Source: Actinokineospora bangkokensis
Lineage (GTDB): Bacteria; Actinomycetota; Actinomycetes; Mycobacteriales; Pseudonocardiaceae
Reading direction: 5' to 3'
Assembly (NCBI RefSeq): GCF_001940455.1
Contig: NZ_MKQR01000009.1
Location: 369,873-433,872, forward strand
Length of the DNA stretch: 64,000 nucleotides
Part shown: positions 32,693 to 40,808 of the stretch, in pieces
Numbering within the stretch: the stretch's first letter is position 1
How the letters are laid out: each line of letters begins with the position of its first letter
Position numbers and translations under genes: made by a program
Notes under the pieces: model-generated
The model's input: only the letters and a program-made list of their open reading frames with translations
The model's database searches: none
Told to the model about the DNA's origin: nothing

Positions 32693-34111
32693 ATGACGGT
32701 CAGCCAGTGGCGGCTGCGGGCGGCCTTCGCCCGTCGGCTCTCGCGGATGTACGGGCGCGAGGTCCCCGCCTACACGACCCTCGTCGAGGTCTCCGAGCAG
32801 GTCAACCGCGACGTGCTCGCCCGGTGGGGCGAGGCGGCCGAGCGCCTGGGGTCCCTCGCCCGCGTCACCGCCGAGCGGCACGGGGCCATCCGGGTCGGCA
32901 CCCCCGCCGAGCTCAACCAGGTCGCCAGGGTCTTCGGGGCGCTGGGGATGCGCCCGGTCGGGTTCTACGACCTGCGCGAGGCCGCCGCCAGCGCCGTCCC
33001 CGTCGTCTCCACCGCCTTCCGGCCCGTCGACGCCGACGAGCTGGCCCGCAACCCCTTCCGCGTGTTCACCTCCCTGCTCACCCCCGACGACCCGCGCTTC
33101 TTCGACCCCGACCTGCGCGCCGAGCTGACCGCGTTCCTGGCCCGCAGGCAGCTGTTCAGCCCCGAGCTGCTGGCCCTGGCCGACCGCGCCGAGGCCGAGC
33201 GGGAACTGCCCGAGCAGGCCGCCGAGCGGTTCCTGGAGCTGGCCGTCGCCGCGTTCGAGCTGTCCACCGAGCCGGTCGACCACGCCTGGTACCGGCGCCT
33301 GGAGGCCGTCTCCGCCGTCGCCGCCGACATCGGCGGGGTCACCAGCACCCACGTCAACCACCTCACCCCGCGCGTGCTCGACATCGACGAGCTCTACCGG
33401 CGGATGCGCGGGCGCGGCATCGAGATGATCGACGCCATCCAGGGCCCGCCCCGCTGGCGCGGACCCGACGTGCTGCTGCGCCAGACCTCCTTCCGCGCCC
33501 TGGCCGAACCCCGCCCGCTGCGCCAACCCGACGGCACCGTCGTCCCCGGGTCGCTGCGGGTGCGCTTCGGGGAGGTCGAGGCCCGCGGCATCGCCCTCAC
33601 CCGCGCCGGGCGCGCCCGCTACGACGCCCTGCTCACCGAGGTCGACCGGCGCCTGGCCGCCGACCCCGACCAGGTGCGCGCCGAGGTCGCCCGGCAGGTG
33701 TGGGAGCAGGGCCTGCCCGACACCGAGCGCGGGCTCCTCGGCGCCGACCTCGCCTTCTTCACCTACGACCCCGCCCCCGACCCGCCGCGGGGCACCCCGC
33801 CCACCACCCCCGCCGCGCTGGTCGACGGCGGGTGGGCCACCGCCACCCCGATCGTCTACGAGGACTTCCTGCCCCGCTCCGCCGCGGGCATCTTCCAGTC
33901 CAACCTCAGCGGCGAGGGCACCCGCCACCACACCTCCGCCGCCGCCGACCACGACGTCGACTGGCTGGCGGGCGCGGTCGGCCGCGACATCCACGACCCG
34001 TTCGACCTCTACGCCCGCGAGCAGGCCGACAGCCTCGACCGGCTGGCCGCGCGCCTGGGCACCCCGATCACCCCCGACCACGCACCGGCACCACCGGAAG
34101 GGCACCGATGA
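32693..34111 (+). CDS. hglS: 2-oxoadipate dioxygenase/decarboxylase (HglS/YdcJ, DUF1338)
   Basis: 472 residues. The DUF1338 start RRLSRMYGREVPAYTTLVEVSEQVN and the metal ligands are visible: His62 (ERHGAIRVGT), His222 (STHVNHLTPR) and Glu293 (FGEVEARG). GIEMIDAIQGPPRWRGPDVLLRQTSF is another family block. The enzyme uses Fe(II) and O2 to convert 2-oxoadipate to D-2-hydroxyglutarate, a late step of lysine breakdown. A GAAAGGGG site precedes the ATG. Its TGA overlaps the ATG of the aldehyde dehydrogenase (34108-34111), confirming an operon. Confidence 0.88.
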   Translation: MTVSQWRLRAAFARRLSRMYGREVPAYTTLVEVSEQVNRDVLARWGEAAERLGSLARVTAERHGAIRVGTPAELNQVARVFGALGMRPVGFYDLREAAASAVPVVSTAFRPVDADELARNPFRVFTSLLTPDDPRFFDPDLRAELTAFLARRQLFSPELLALADRAEAERELPEQAAERFLELAVAAFELSTEPVDHAWYRRLEAVSAVAADIGGVTSTHVNHLTPRVLDIDELYRRMRGRGIEMIDAIQGPPRWRGPDVLLRQTSFRALAEPRPLRQPDGTVVPGSLRVRFGEVEARGIALTRAGRARYDALLTEVDRRLAADPDQVRAEVARQVWEQGLPDTERGLLGADLAFFTYDPAPDPPRGTPPTTPAALVDGGWATATPIVYEDFLPRSAAGIFQSNLSGEGTRHHTSAAADHDVDWLAGAVGRDIHDPFDLYAREQADSLDRLAARLGTPITPDHAPAPPEGHR

Positions 34112-35649
34112 CCGACACCACCACCGACCGCGCCACCGCGGTCCCGCCGACCACCGACGAGGTGCGCGCCAGGGTCCGCGCCGCCCTCGACCGGGTCGGC
34201 GCGACCGTCCCCGAGGGCACCGGGCTCGCCGCGCGCACCCCCATCACCGGGGACACCCTGTTCGAGCTGCGCGCCGACACCGCGGCGGACACCGACGCCG
34301 CCATCGGCGCCGCCGCCGAGGCCTTCCGCGCCTGGCGCACCACCCCGGCGCCCGCGCGCGGCGAGCTGGTGCGCACCTTCGGGGAGCTGCTGCGCGCGCA
34401 CAAGGCCGACCTGGCCGTCCTCGTCACCGCCGAGGCGGGCAAGATCGCCTCCGAGGCGCTGGGCGAGGTCCAGGAGATGATCGACATCTGCGACTTCGCC
34501 GTCGGCCTGTCCCGCCAGCTCTACGGCCGCTCCATCGCCTCCGAGCGGCCGGGGCACCGGCTCGCCGAGACCTACCACCCGCTCGGCGTCGTCGGGGTCA
34601 TCTCCGCGTTCAACTTCCCCGCCGCGGTCTGGGCGTGGAACACCGCGATCGCCCTGGTCTGCGGGGATGCGGTGGTGTGGAAGCCCAGTGAGCTGACCCC
34701 GCTGATCTCGCTGGCCGCGAGCCACCTGCTCGACCGGGCCATCGCCGCCACCGGCGCCCCCGCCGACGTCCACCGGCTCGTCCTCGGGGACCGGGCCGCC
34801 GGGGAGCGCGTGGTCGACGACCCGCGCGTCGCCCTGGTCAGCGCCACCGGCTCGACCAGGATGGGCCGCGAGGTCGGGCCCCGCGTCGCCGCCCGCTTCG
34901 GCCGGTCGCTGCTGGAGCTCGGCGGCAACAACGCCGCGGTCGTCGCCCCCAGCGCCGACCTGCGGCTGGCCACCGCGGGCATCGTCTTCGCCGCCGCGGG
35001 CACCGCGGGCCAGCGCTGCACCACCCTGCGCAGGCTCATCGTGCACGAGGACGTCGCCGACGACCTCGTCGGCCGCCTCACCGCCGCCTACGCGGGCCTG
35101 CCCATCGGGGATCCCTACGACGACGCCACCCTCGTCGGCCCGCTCATCAGCGACCGGGCCGCCGACACCATGGCCGCCGCGCTGGAGCAGGCCCGCGCCG
35201 AGGGCGGCGAGGTCCTCGTGGGGGGCACCCGCGTGCCGACCCCCGGCGGCGCCTACGTCCGGCCCGCGATCGTCCGGATGCCCGCCCAGACCGCGATCGT
35301 GCGCGAGGAGACCTTCGCGCCGGTCCTCTACGTGCTGACCTACCGCACCTTCGAGGAGGCCGTGGCCCTGCACAACGACGTCCCCCAGGGCCTGTCGTCG
35401 TCGATCTTCACCCAGGACCAGCGCGAGGCCGAGCGGTTCCTGGCCGCCGACGGCTCCGACTGCGGCATCGCCAACGTCAACATCGGCACCTCCGGCGCCG
35501 AGATCGGCGGCGCCTTCGGCGGGGAGAAGGAGACCGGCGGCGGCCGCGAGTCCGGCTCCGACGCCTGGCGGGCCTACATGCGCCGCGCCACCAACACCAT
35601 CAACTACTCCGACACCCTCACCCTCGCCCAGAACGTCAGCTTCCTCTGA
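34108..35649 (+). CDS. ALDH7-type aldehyde dehydrogenase (aminoadipate-semialdehyde dehydrogenase)
   Basis: 513 residues. The cofactor region has GVVGVISAFNFPAAVWAWNTAIALVCGDAVVWKPSELTPL. The catalytic Glu lies in LLELGGNNAAVV and the catalytic Cys in AAAGTAGQRCTTLRRL; the GQRCT motif is typical of ALDH7A1/AmaB. The tail GGAFGGEKETGGGRESGSDAWRAYMRR is diagnostic of this branch. It oxidises alpha-aminoadipate semialdehyde to 2-aminoadipate. Between a pipecolate-oxidase-like enzyme and HglS it completes the core of L-lysine/pipecolate catabolism; the aminotransferase and D-2-hydroxyglutarate dehydrogenase must lie elsewhere. Confidence 0.9.
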   Translation: MTDTTTDRATAVPPTTDEVRARVRAALDRVGATVPEGTGLAARTPITGDTLFELRADTAADTDAAIGAAAEAFRAWRTTPAPARGELVRTFGELLRAHKADLAVLVTAEAGKIASEALGEVQEMIDICDFAVGLSRQLYGRSIASERPGHRLAETYHPLGVVGVISAFNFPAAVWAWNTAIALVCGDAVVWKPSELTPLISLAASHLLDRAIAATGAPADVHRLVLGDRAAGERVVDDPRVALVSATGSTRMGREVGPRVAARFGRSLLELGGNNAAVVAPSADLRLATAGIVFAAAGTAGQRCTTLRRLIVHEDVADDLVGRLTAAYAGLPIGDPYDDATLVGPLISDRAADTMAAALEQARAEGGEVLVGGTRVPTPGGAYVRPAIVRMPAQTAIVREETFAPVLYVLTYRTFEEAVALHNDVPQGLSSSIFTQDQREAERFLAADGSDCGIANVNIGTSGAEIGGAFGGEKETGGGRESGSDAWRAYMRRATNTINYSDTLTLAQNVSFL

Positions 35650-35658
35650 CCCCGCGGG

Positions 35659-35691
35659 CCGGTCGCGCGGGGCAGGACCCCGCGCGACCGG
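35659..35691 (+). terminator. Strong terminator of the lysine-catabolism operon
   Basis: Perfect 14-bp arms 35659-35672 and 35678-35691 with a 5-base loop, extendable by a G-T and a G-C pair. It begins 9 bp after the aldehyde dehydrogenase stop codon. Confidence 0.85.
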
Positions 35692-35935
35692 TCGCGTCCC
35701 AGCACCGACCCGGGCGCGCGGGAACCGCCTGCCCAGGGGTGGCAGGCAGGGATGTCAGGACCTCACAGGGGAAATCGGCCGCTCGGCGCAGGCACCGGGG
35801 GAGTGCCAGGCGGTGCGGGGAGAGTCCCGCACCTCGGCCCGCCTGCCCGGGAGTGGACACCGGGGGCGGGCGGCGGCGGAGCGGTCGGACAGCGGCGGTG
35901 CTCAGCACCGCGGGGAACCGGGGGAGCGGGGGCGC

Positions 35936-36592
35936 TCAGATGAGACCGAGCTGCGCGGCCCGCACACCGGCCTGGAAGCGGCTGTGGGCGTCCATCCCGG
36001 TCATCGTGACCGCGACCTCGTTGCGGACGGTGCGCACGCTGACGCCGATGCGCCGGGCCACCGCCTCGTCGGTCAGGCCCTGGGCCAGCAGCCGCAGCAC
36101 CTGCTCGGCGCGGTTGCTGCGCCCCGGCAGCGGCGTCACCGGCACCGCCCGCTCCCAGTGCCGCTCGGCCGCCGCGCCGAGGGCGTCGATGGCCACCGGG
36201 TCGCGCACCAGCCGGTCCTGGTCGTCCTCGGTCACCACCGCCAGCGAGTCGTCGATCAGCACCGCGTGCAGCGGCAGCCGGTCCACCACCCGCGGCGCCG
36301 CGCCGCGCTCGGCCAGCCACTGCGCGTGCCCGGCCACCGCGCTGTTCGCCGTGAGCGACGAGCGCAGCACCACCCGCACCTGCCCGCCGCGGCGCAGGAT
36401 GGTGTCGGCGATCTCCCGGGAGAACTCCGGCGCGTCCGGGCGGTAGGTCGTGGCCAGCACGGTGATCCGCTCGGACACCCCCACCAGCATTCGTTCCGTC
36501 AGCCGGGACAACCGATCCCGGCAGGTGGTCCGCGCCGATTCGCCAATGGTGGTGCCGAGGGATAAGAGTTCCGGGTTTTCCAGCGTTCTCAT
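35936..36592 (-). CDS. LuxR-type HTH regulator (short form)
   Basis: 218 residues. The C-terminal 65 form a LuxR/GerE-type helix-turn-helix: AEQVLRLLAQGLTDEAVARRIGVSVRTVRNEVAVTMTGMDAHSRFQAGVRAAQLGLI. The middle (about residues 40-130, ITVLATTYRPDAPEFSREIADTILRRGGQVRVVLRSSL through LPLHAVLIDDSLAVV) resembles the nuclease-like effector fold of TrmB-type regulators. It is a paralogue of the regulator at 37366-38406 but lacks that protein's N-terminal winged-helix part. GGAGAA lies upstream of ATG 36592. It follows the small secreted-peptide gene by 67 bp on the same strand. No phosphoreceiver domain. Confidence 0.8.
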   Translation of the reverse strand: MRTLENPELLSLGTTIGESARTTCRDRLSRLTERMLVGVSERITVLATTYRPDAPEFSREIADTILRRGGQVRVVLRSSLTANSAVAGHAQWLAERGAAPRVVDRLPLHAVLIDDSLAVVTEDDQDRLVRDPVAIDALGAAAERHWERAVPVTPLPGRSNRAEQVLRLLAQGLTDEAVARRIGVSVRTVRNEVAVTMTGMDAHSRFQAGVRAAQLGLI

Positions 36593-36659
36593 GAATTTCT
36601 CCGCGATTCCACTCTGAGGTCTGGGATGTCCGCTTCCGGCCGGTGCTGTCCGCACCGGG

Positions 36660-36836
36660 TCACGGCGAGCACGGCCAGAACAGGCCGAGGGTGTGCGGTT
36701 CGCCCTGCTCGGGGACGTAGACGGTGGCGGAGACCCCGGTGGCGATCTGCTCGTGGTCGGCGGAGAGCGCGGCCGCGGCGGCGGGGGTGCCCACGGCGGC
36801 GGCCGCGATGGCGATGGCGGAAAGGAAGCGGTGCAT
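36660..36836 (-). CDS. Small secreted peptide precursor, 58 residues
   Basis: MHRFLSAIAIAAAAVGTPAAAAALSADHEQ is a clean signal peptide (basic n-region, Ala-rich core, cleavage likely after the Ala run near residues 22-24), followed by about 35 residues ending GEPHTLGLFWPCSP. There is one cysteine, two residues before the C-terminal proline. AAGAAGG lies 7 bases before ATG 36836. I recognise no family. It is encoded directly upstream of a LuxR-type regulator on the same strand, at the edge of the NRPS cluster, so a signal-peptide role is conceivable; this is speculation from context. Confidence 0.6.
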   Translation of the reverse strand: MHRFLSAIAIAAAAVGTPAAAAALSADHEQIATGVSATVYVPEQGEPHTLGLFWPCSP

Positions 36837-37365
36837 GGTCTGCCCTTCTTGGTGCGTGACCGGCCGGTGGTCGTCCACGGGGCGGTCGGTGGGGGTGCGA
36901 CCAATGAACCGCATGCCGAAGTGGGGCGCCAGCACGACGGCTGTCCGGACCGGGCCAGTTGTTGTCAAATAACGGCCAGTGCGATAGTCGCGTGTGCAAC
37001 AATAGGGGTGATCATCGTTAGGGGTCGCATTCTTCCGAAAATCGACATCCGGCCCGCCTCGCCGCCGTTCGGCTGCGCGGGCCACCGCCGAACGGGTCAA
37101 GATCACCCACTGGGGAAACCCCTAGTCCGGGTCCGACCCCTGTGCCCGACCCGTGCCCGGGGTGCTCCGCGCGCCCGGATCGGCCCGGACCGGGCCGGTC
37201 GGGGCGCACCGGTCCGGACCGGGACAGGCCGGATCGGGACAGGGGAACGGGAGCGCGCCGGACCAGGACAGGCCGAATCCGGACAGGGCAGACGGGCACA
37301 GGACGGCCCAGGAGACCGGAACAGGACAGGGTGGGCCGGGGCGGGACAGGGCGCGCCGGGGCGGG
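36837..37365. other. Regulatory gap with AT-rich island and GGACAGG repeats
   Basis: About 530 bp without a credible gene. Around 36955-37020 there is an AT-richer island. Read on the minus strand it contains TTGCAC and, further on, TTGACA, so the promoter of the small-peptide gene is probably here. From 37190 to the end of the regulator gene the DNA is a purine-rich low-complexity tract with repeated GGACAGG. Confidence 0.5.
37222..37350. repeat. Degenerate tandem GGACAGG repeats
   Basis: Six exact copies of GGACAGG start at 37222, 37237, 37266, 37281, 37324 and 37344. The spacings 15, 29, 15 and 43 are near multiples of 14.5. The array begins just past the stop codon of the regulator at 37366 (read on the minus strand) and upstream of the small-peptide gene. 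It may be a decayed tandem repeat or a helically phased binding array. Confidence 0.6.
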
Positions 37366-38406
37366 TCAGCCCTCGGTGGGGCAGTAGGTCTCCACCTGGA
37401 CGAGCCCGGCGCGCATCGCCGCGATCCCGAGCTGGAACCGGGTCTCGACCTCCAACCGCTCGAACATCGCGGTCAGGTAGCGGCGCAGCGTCCTGGTCGA
37501 GATGCCCAGCGCCCGCGCGATCGCCTCATCGGTGTCACCGCGGGTCAGCGCCTGCAGGATCGCCAGCTCGATCTCGCCGAACACCCGGTTGTCGTAGGAG
37601 ATCTCCTCCACCGGCTGCGCCCGGTCCCAGATGTGGTCGAAGATGCTGACCAGGAAGTCCAGCACCACCGGGTCGCGCACCACCGCGGCGCCCGGGCCCT
37701 CCTCGGCGGGCAGCGGCACCAGCGCCACCGACCGGTCCAGCAGGATGATCCGGCTCGGCAGCATCGGCGCGGTGCGCACCGTCCCGCCCAACCCGCGCAG
37801 CAGCCGCATGTACTCGATGGAGTCCTGCTGCCTGCGCGCGGTGTGCGGCCAGACCACCTTGTAGTCCACCCCGCGCGCGAGCAGGGCGCGGTCGAGGGCC
37901 AACCCCTCGCGCAGCACCTCCACCGGTGCCATGGTGGGGTGCACCGCCATCACCTCGCGCTGGGCGCTGCCCGCCAGGTCGCTGAGCCTGCGGCGCACCT
38001 GCTCGCTGCCGCGCACCAGCTCGGTGCTGGAATCGGCGGACTGCTTGCGGCGCGCGGCCCGGTGCAGCGGTTCCAGCGACCCGAGCACCGCGCGCACGGA
38101 CTCGGTGCGCTCGGTCAGCTCCCGCACCCGCTCCTGCAGCGGTGCCAGGGACGCGGCGATCGCGGTGTCGGGGGCCACGGCCTCCCACCCGCCGGGCAGC
38201 GCCAGCGCCGGGCGCACCAGGTGCATGGCCGCCAACCGGTGCAGGTCGGGCAGCGCGGGCCTGCCCACCGCGCCCGAGCACTCGTCGGTGGTGAGCGGTC
38301 CCTCCAGCAGCACGCCGTAGACCTCGACCAACGCCGGGTCCAGCGATGGCCCGACCCCGTGGCCGAGGTCCCCGCCGCGCGCAACAACGTCATCGTCGTC
38401 AACCAC
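37366..38406 (-). CDS. TrmB/LuxR-type transcriptional regulator (full length)
   Basis: 346 residues. The N-terminal region (about 20-80, EVYGVLLEGPLTTDECSGAVGRPALPDLHRLAAMHLVRPAL) is a winged helix of TrmB type. A coiled segment (LQERVRELTERTESVRAVLGSL) and an effector domain with PSRIILLDRSVALVPLP follow. The C-terminal GerE-type HTH (EIELAILQALTRGDTDEAIARALGISTRTLRRYLTAMFERLEVETRFQLGIAAMRAGLV) binds DNA. GTG 38406 is chosen for the AGGGGG just upstream. It lies next to sbnB and the NRPS operons and is the best candidate pathway regulator; its ligand is unknown. Confidence 0.8.
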   Translation of the reverse strand: MVDDDDVVARGGDLGHGVGPSLDPALVEVYGVLLEGPLTTDECSGAVGRPALPDLHRLAAMHLVRPALALPGGWEAVAPDTAIAASLAPLQERVRELTERTESVRAVLGSLEPLHRAARRKQSADSSTELVRGSEQVRRRLSDLAGSAQREVMAVHPTMAPVEVLREGLALDRALLARGVDYKVVWPHTARRQQDSIEYMRLLRGLGGTVRTAPMLPSRIILLDRSVALVPLPAEEGPGAAVVRDPVVLDFLVSIFDHIWDRAQPVEEISYDNRVFGEIELAILQALTRGDTDEAIARALGISTRTLRRYLTAMFERLEVETRFQLGIAAMRAGLVQVETYCPTEG

Positions 38407-38537
38407 GGTTCCCCCTGCGTGCGGGGACCGCTCACCGCCGGGTTGTCCCGACCGGGTGGTGCTCGCGGTCACCGCGGGACGGACAGTAGCGCTCCGCACT
38501 GACCGCGACCACCGGGTCGGACCACGAAGATCCACGG

Positions 38538-38565
38538 GTAGGGGTGGCGATACCCCACCCCCTAC
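38538..38565 (-). terminator. Hairpin downstream of sbnB
   Basis: Arms 38538-38547 and 38555-38565 pair with one bulged base around a 7-base loop, 5 bp beyond the sbnB stop codon on the minus strand. Probably ends the ABC-sbnA-sbnB transcript before the regulator gene. Confidence 0.6.
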
Positions 38566-38570
38566 AGGGG

Positions 38571-39641
38571 TCAGCCCACGGCACCCCGGTAGAAGTCCGG
38601 AACCGCCTGCCCACCACCGGAACCGGTCACGCGGTCGTGCGCCCAGCCGCCCACGGCCAGGTCCAGCACGCCCAACCCGAACGGGGCGAACACCACCGCC
38701 CGGCCCGGCTCCGGCACGACCTCCCCGCGCAGCACGCCCGCGATGGTGCCGTGCACGAAGTCGCGGTGGCCCACCACCTGCTCGGCCAGGTGCAGCGAGG
38801 TGCGCTCGCGCACCGCGTGGTCGACGTCGTCGGTGATGTTCGTGGCGGCCAGCACCACCTCCGGCGCCAGGTCGCGCAGCGACAGGTGCAGCACGACGGG
38901 GGCGTGGGCCAGCAGCGCCGGGTCGTGCACGTGCGGCTCGCCCGCGACGGTGGCCAGCACCACCAGGTCGCAGCCGAGGAATGCCCCCGACACCTCGTCC
39001 ACCACGGTGGTGTCGTCCGCCCCGGGCATGCCGTCGGCGGCGATCGCGGCGGCGAAGCGCTCGGCGTTGGCGCGGCGGGTGTCGAACAGGTTCCAGCCGC
39101 CCACCGCCCAGCCCAGGTCGCGCAGGAACCGGCGCACGTGCTCGGCGATCAGGCCGGTGCCCACCACGCCGACGCGGGTCGCGCGGCGCGCGCCCACCAG
39201 CGCCTCGGCCGCCAGCACCGCCGACCCGGCGGTGCGGGTGGCCGAGATCAGCGAGGACTCCAGCACCGCGTACGGGTAGCCGCTGGCGTAGTCGTTGAGC
39301 ACCAGCATCGCCGAGGCGCGCGGGATGCCGTGCTCGGTGTTGCCCGGGTAGCTGGCGATCCACTTGATCCCCGACACCGGGCGCTGCCCGCCGAGGAAGG
39401 CGGGCAGCGCGATGATCCGGTCGCGCGCCCGCTCCGGGAAGCGCAGGAAGCTGCTGTGCGGGTTGACGGTGTCGCCGTCGTGGTGGGCCAGGTAGGCCGC
39501 CCGCACGGCCGCCAGCGCGCCCTCGCGGTCGGACTCGATGACGGCGCCGATGTCGCCCGCGCCGATCACGCGCAGCTCGGGGACGGCGACGACCTCCTGG
39601 TCGGGCTCGGCGGCGCGCGTCGGTTCAGCGGTGGCAGTCAT
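38571..39641 (-). CDS. sbnB: SbnB-like dehydrogenase for L-2,3-diaminopropionate synthesis
   Basis: 356 residues of the ornithine cyclodeaminase/mu-crystallin family. The NAD site is RVGVVGTGLIAEHVRRFL; GGQRPVSGIKWIASYPGN, GIPRASAMLVLND, LHLSLRDLAPEVV and the tail match 2,3-diaminopropionate biosynthesis protein SbnB. In staphyloferrin B synthesis SbnB oxidatively splits N-(2-amino-2-carboxyethyl)-glutamate to L-Dap, 2-oxoglutarate and NADH. It follows sbnA by 88 bp on the same strand and ends at a hairpin. The product L-Dap is presumably a monomer for the divergent NRPS. Confidence 0.9.
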   Translation of the reverse strand: MTATAEPTRAAEPDQEVVAVPELRVIGAGDIGAVIESDREGALAAVRAAYLAHHDGDTVNPHSSFLRFPERARDRIIALPAFLGGQRPVSGIKWIASYPGNTEHGIPRASAMLVLNDYASGYPYAVLESSLISATRTAGSAVLAAEALVGARRATRVGVVGTGLIAEHVRRFLRDLGWAVGGWNLFDTRRANAERFAAAIAADGMPGADDTTVVDEVSGAFLGCDLVVLATVAGEPHVHDPALLAHAPVVLHLSLRDLAPEVVLAATNITDDVDHAVRERTSLHLAEQVVGHRDFVHGTIAGVLRGEVVPEPGRAVVFAPFGLGVLDLAVGGWAHDRVTGSGGGQAVPDFYRGAVG

Positions 39642-39729
39642 GTGCTGGTGCTCCGGTTCTGGGGGTTCTGGAGGGGTTTCGGGCGGTTTCGGCGGCGGCG
39701 CGGTCCGTGCGCGGTTCAGGGGTGCCGCT

Positions 39730-40740
39730 TCAGGCGGGCGCCGGGTCGAGCAGGGTCGCCGCCCACGCCGGGTTGTAGATGGTGTCGGCGTAGGCGGTGC
39801 CGCGGTCGGCGCACAGGAACACCGCGGTGGGGCGGGGACCGGCGCCGCCCGCGGGCAGGTCGGCGAAGTAGCGGGTCAGCGCCGAGTAGACGGTGCCGGT
39901 GGACCCGCCCGCGTAGAGGCCGTGCTCGCGCAGCAGGTCGTGGCAGCCGCGCACGGTGTCGGGCTCGGACACGATGAGCACCTCGTCGATGAGCGCCTTG
40001 CCGATCAGCGGCGGCACCATGCTCGACCCCAGGCCGGGGATGCGGCGGGTCTTGGGCGCCCCGCCGAAGATGGCCGAGCCCTCGGCGTCCACCGCCACCA
40101 CCCGCACGCCCGGGTAGGCCTCCTTCAACCGCAGCGACACCCCGCCGATCGTGCCGCCGGTCCCGGCGCCGATGAACGCGTAGTCGATCCGGTCGAACGC
40201 GCGCACCAGCTCACCACCGGTGAGCAGGTAGTGCGCCTCCACCGCGTCGGCGTTGCCGTACTGGTCGGGCCAGAACGCCGCGGGCAGCTCCGCCCGCAGC
40301 GCCGCCACCCGGCGCAACCGGGTCGCCAGGTAGCCGCCGGTGGCGTCGCGCTCGGTCACCTTCTCCACCCGGTCGCAGGTCAGCCGCAGGTAGGCCTCGG
40401 TGGAGGCGTTGCAGTTCGGGTCGATCACCGGGACGAAGTCGATGCCCAGCACGCGGCAGAACGAGGCCATCGACAGGGCGAAGTTGCCCGAGGAGGACTC
40501 CACCACGGTCGTGCGCTCGGTGACGTCCCCGCGCTCCACGGCGCGCTTGAGGATCCAGAACGCCGAGCGGTCCTTGGAGCTGCCGTTGGGGTTGGCGTAC
40601 TCCAGCTTGGCGTGCAGGTCGACCGCGCCGTGGCGCAGCGGGACGAGCGCGGTCTCGCGCATCGCCCCACCGATGCGCGCCAGTCCGCTCGCCAGCGGAC
40701 CCAGGGTCGTCAGGTCGGGGCCGCTCGCGGTAGCGGTCAC
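39730..40740 (-). CDS. sbnA: SbnA-like PLP enzyme for L-2,3-diaminopropionate synthesis
   Basis: 336-residue fold-type II PLP enzyme of the cysteine synthase group. The PLP lysine is in ANPNGSSKDRSAFWIL, the substrate loop reads VVESSSGNFALSMASFC, and the phosphate cup GAGTGGTIGGVS. SbnA replaces the phosphate of O-phosphoserine with glutamate to give the substrate of SbnB. GTG 40740 has GGAGG upstream. It lies 68 bp after the ABC permease gene on the same strand, so the order transporter, sbnA, sbnB forms one probable operon opposite the NRPS genes. Confidence 0.9.
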   Translation of the reverse strand: MTATASGPDLTTLGPLASGLARIGGAMRETALVPLRHGAVDLHAKLEYANPNGSSKDRSAFWILKRAVERGDVTERTTVVESSSGNFALSMASFCRVLGIDFVPVIDPNCNASTEAYLRLTCDRVEKVTERDATGGYLATRLRRVAALRAELPAAFWPDQYGNADAVEAHYLLTGGELVRAFDRIDYAFIGAGTGGTIGGVSLRLKEAYPGVRVVAVDAEGSAIFGGAPKTRRIPGLGSSMVPPLIGKALIDEVLIVSEPDTVRGCHDLLREHGLYAGGSTGTVYSALTRYFADLPAGGAGPRPTAVFLCADRGTAYADTIYNPAWAATLLDPAPA

Positions 40741-40808
40741 GCCAGGTCACCTCCAGTGCGGCGGCGGGACGGTCCCGCGCGCCCGTCGGGGCTGGGCGGC
40801 ACGGCCGC

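Noticed and set aside
38450-38518. Inverted repeat upstream of the TrmB/LuxR regulator (arms 38450-38470 and 38501-38518)
   Set aside because: The arms are imperfect with a 3-base offset and a 30-base spacer; too weak to call an operator, though it lies in the right place.
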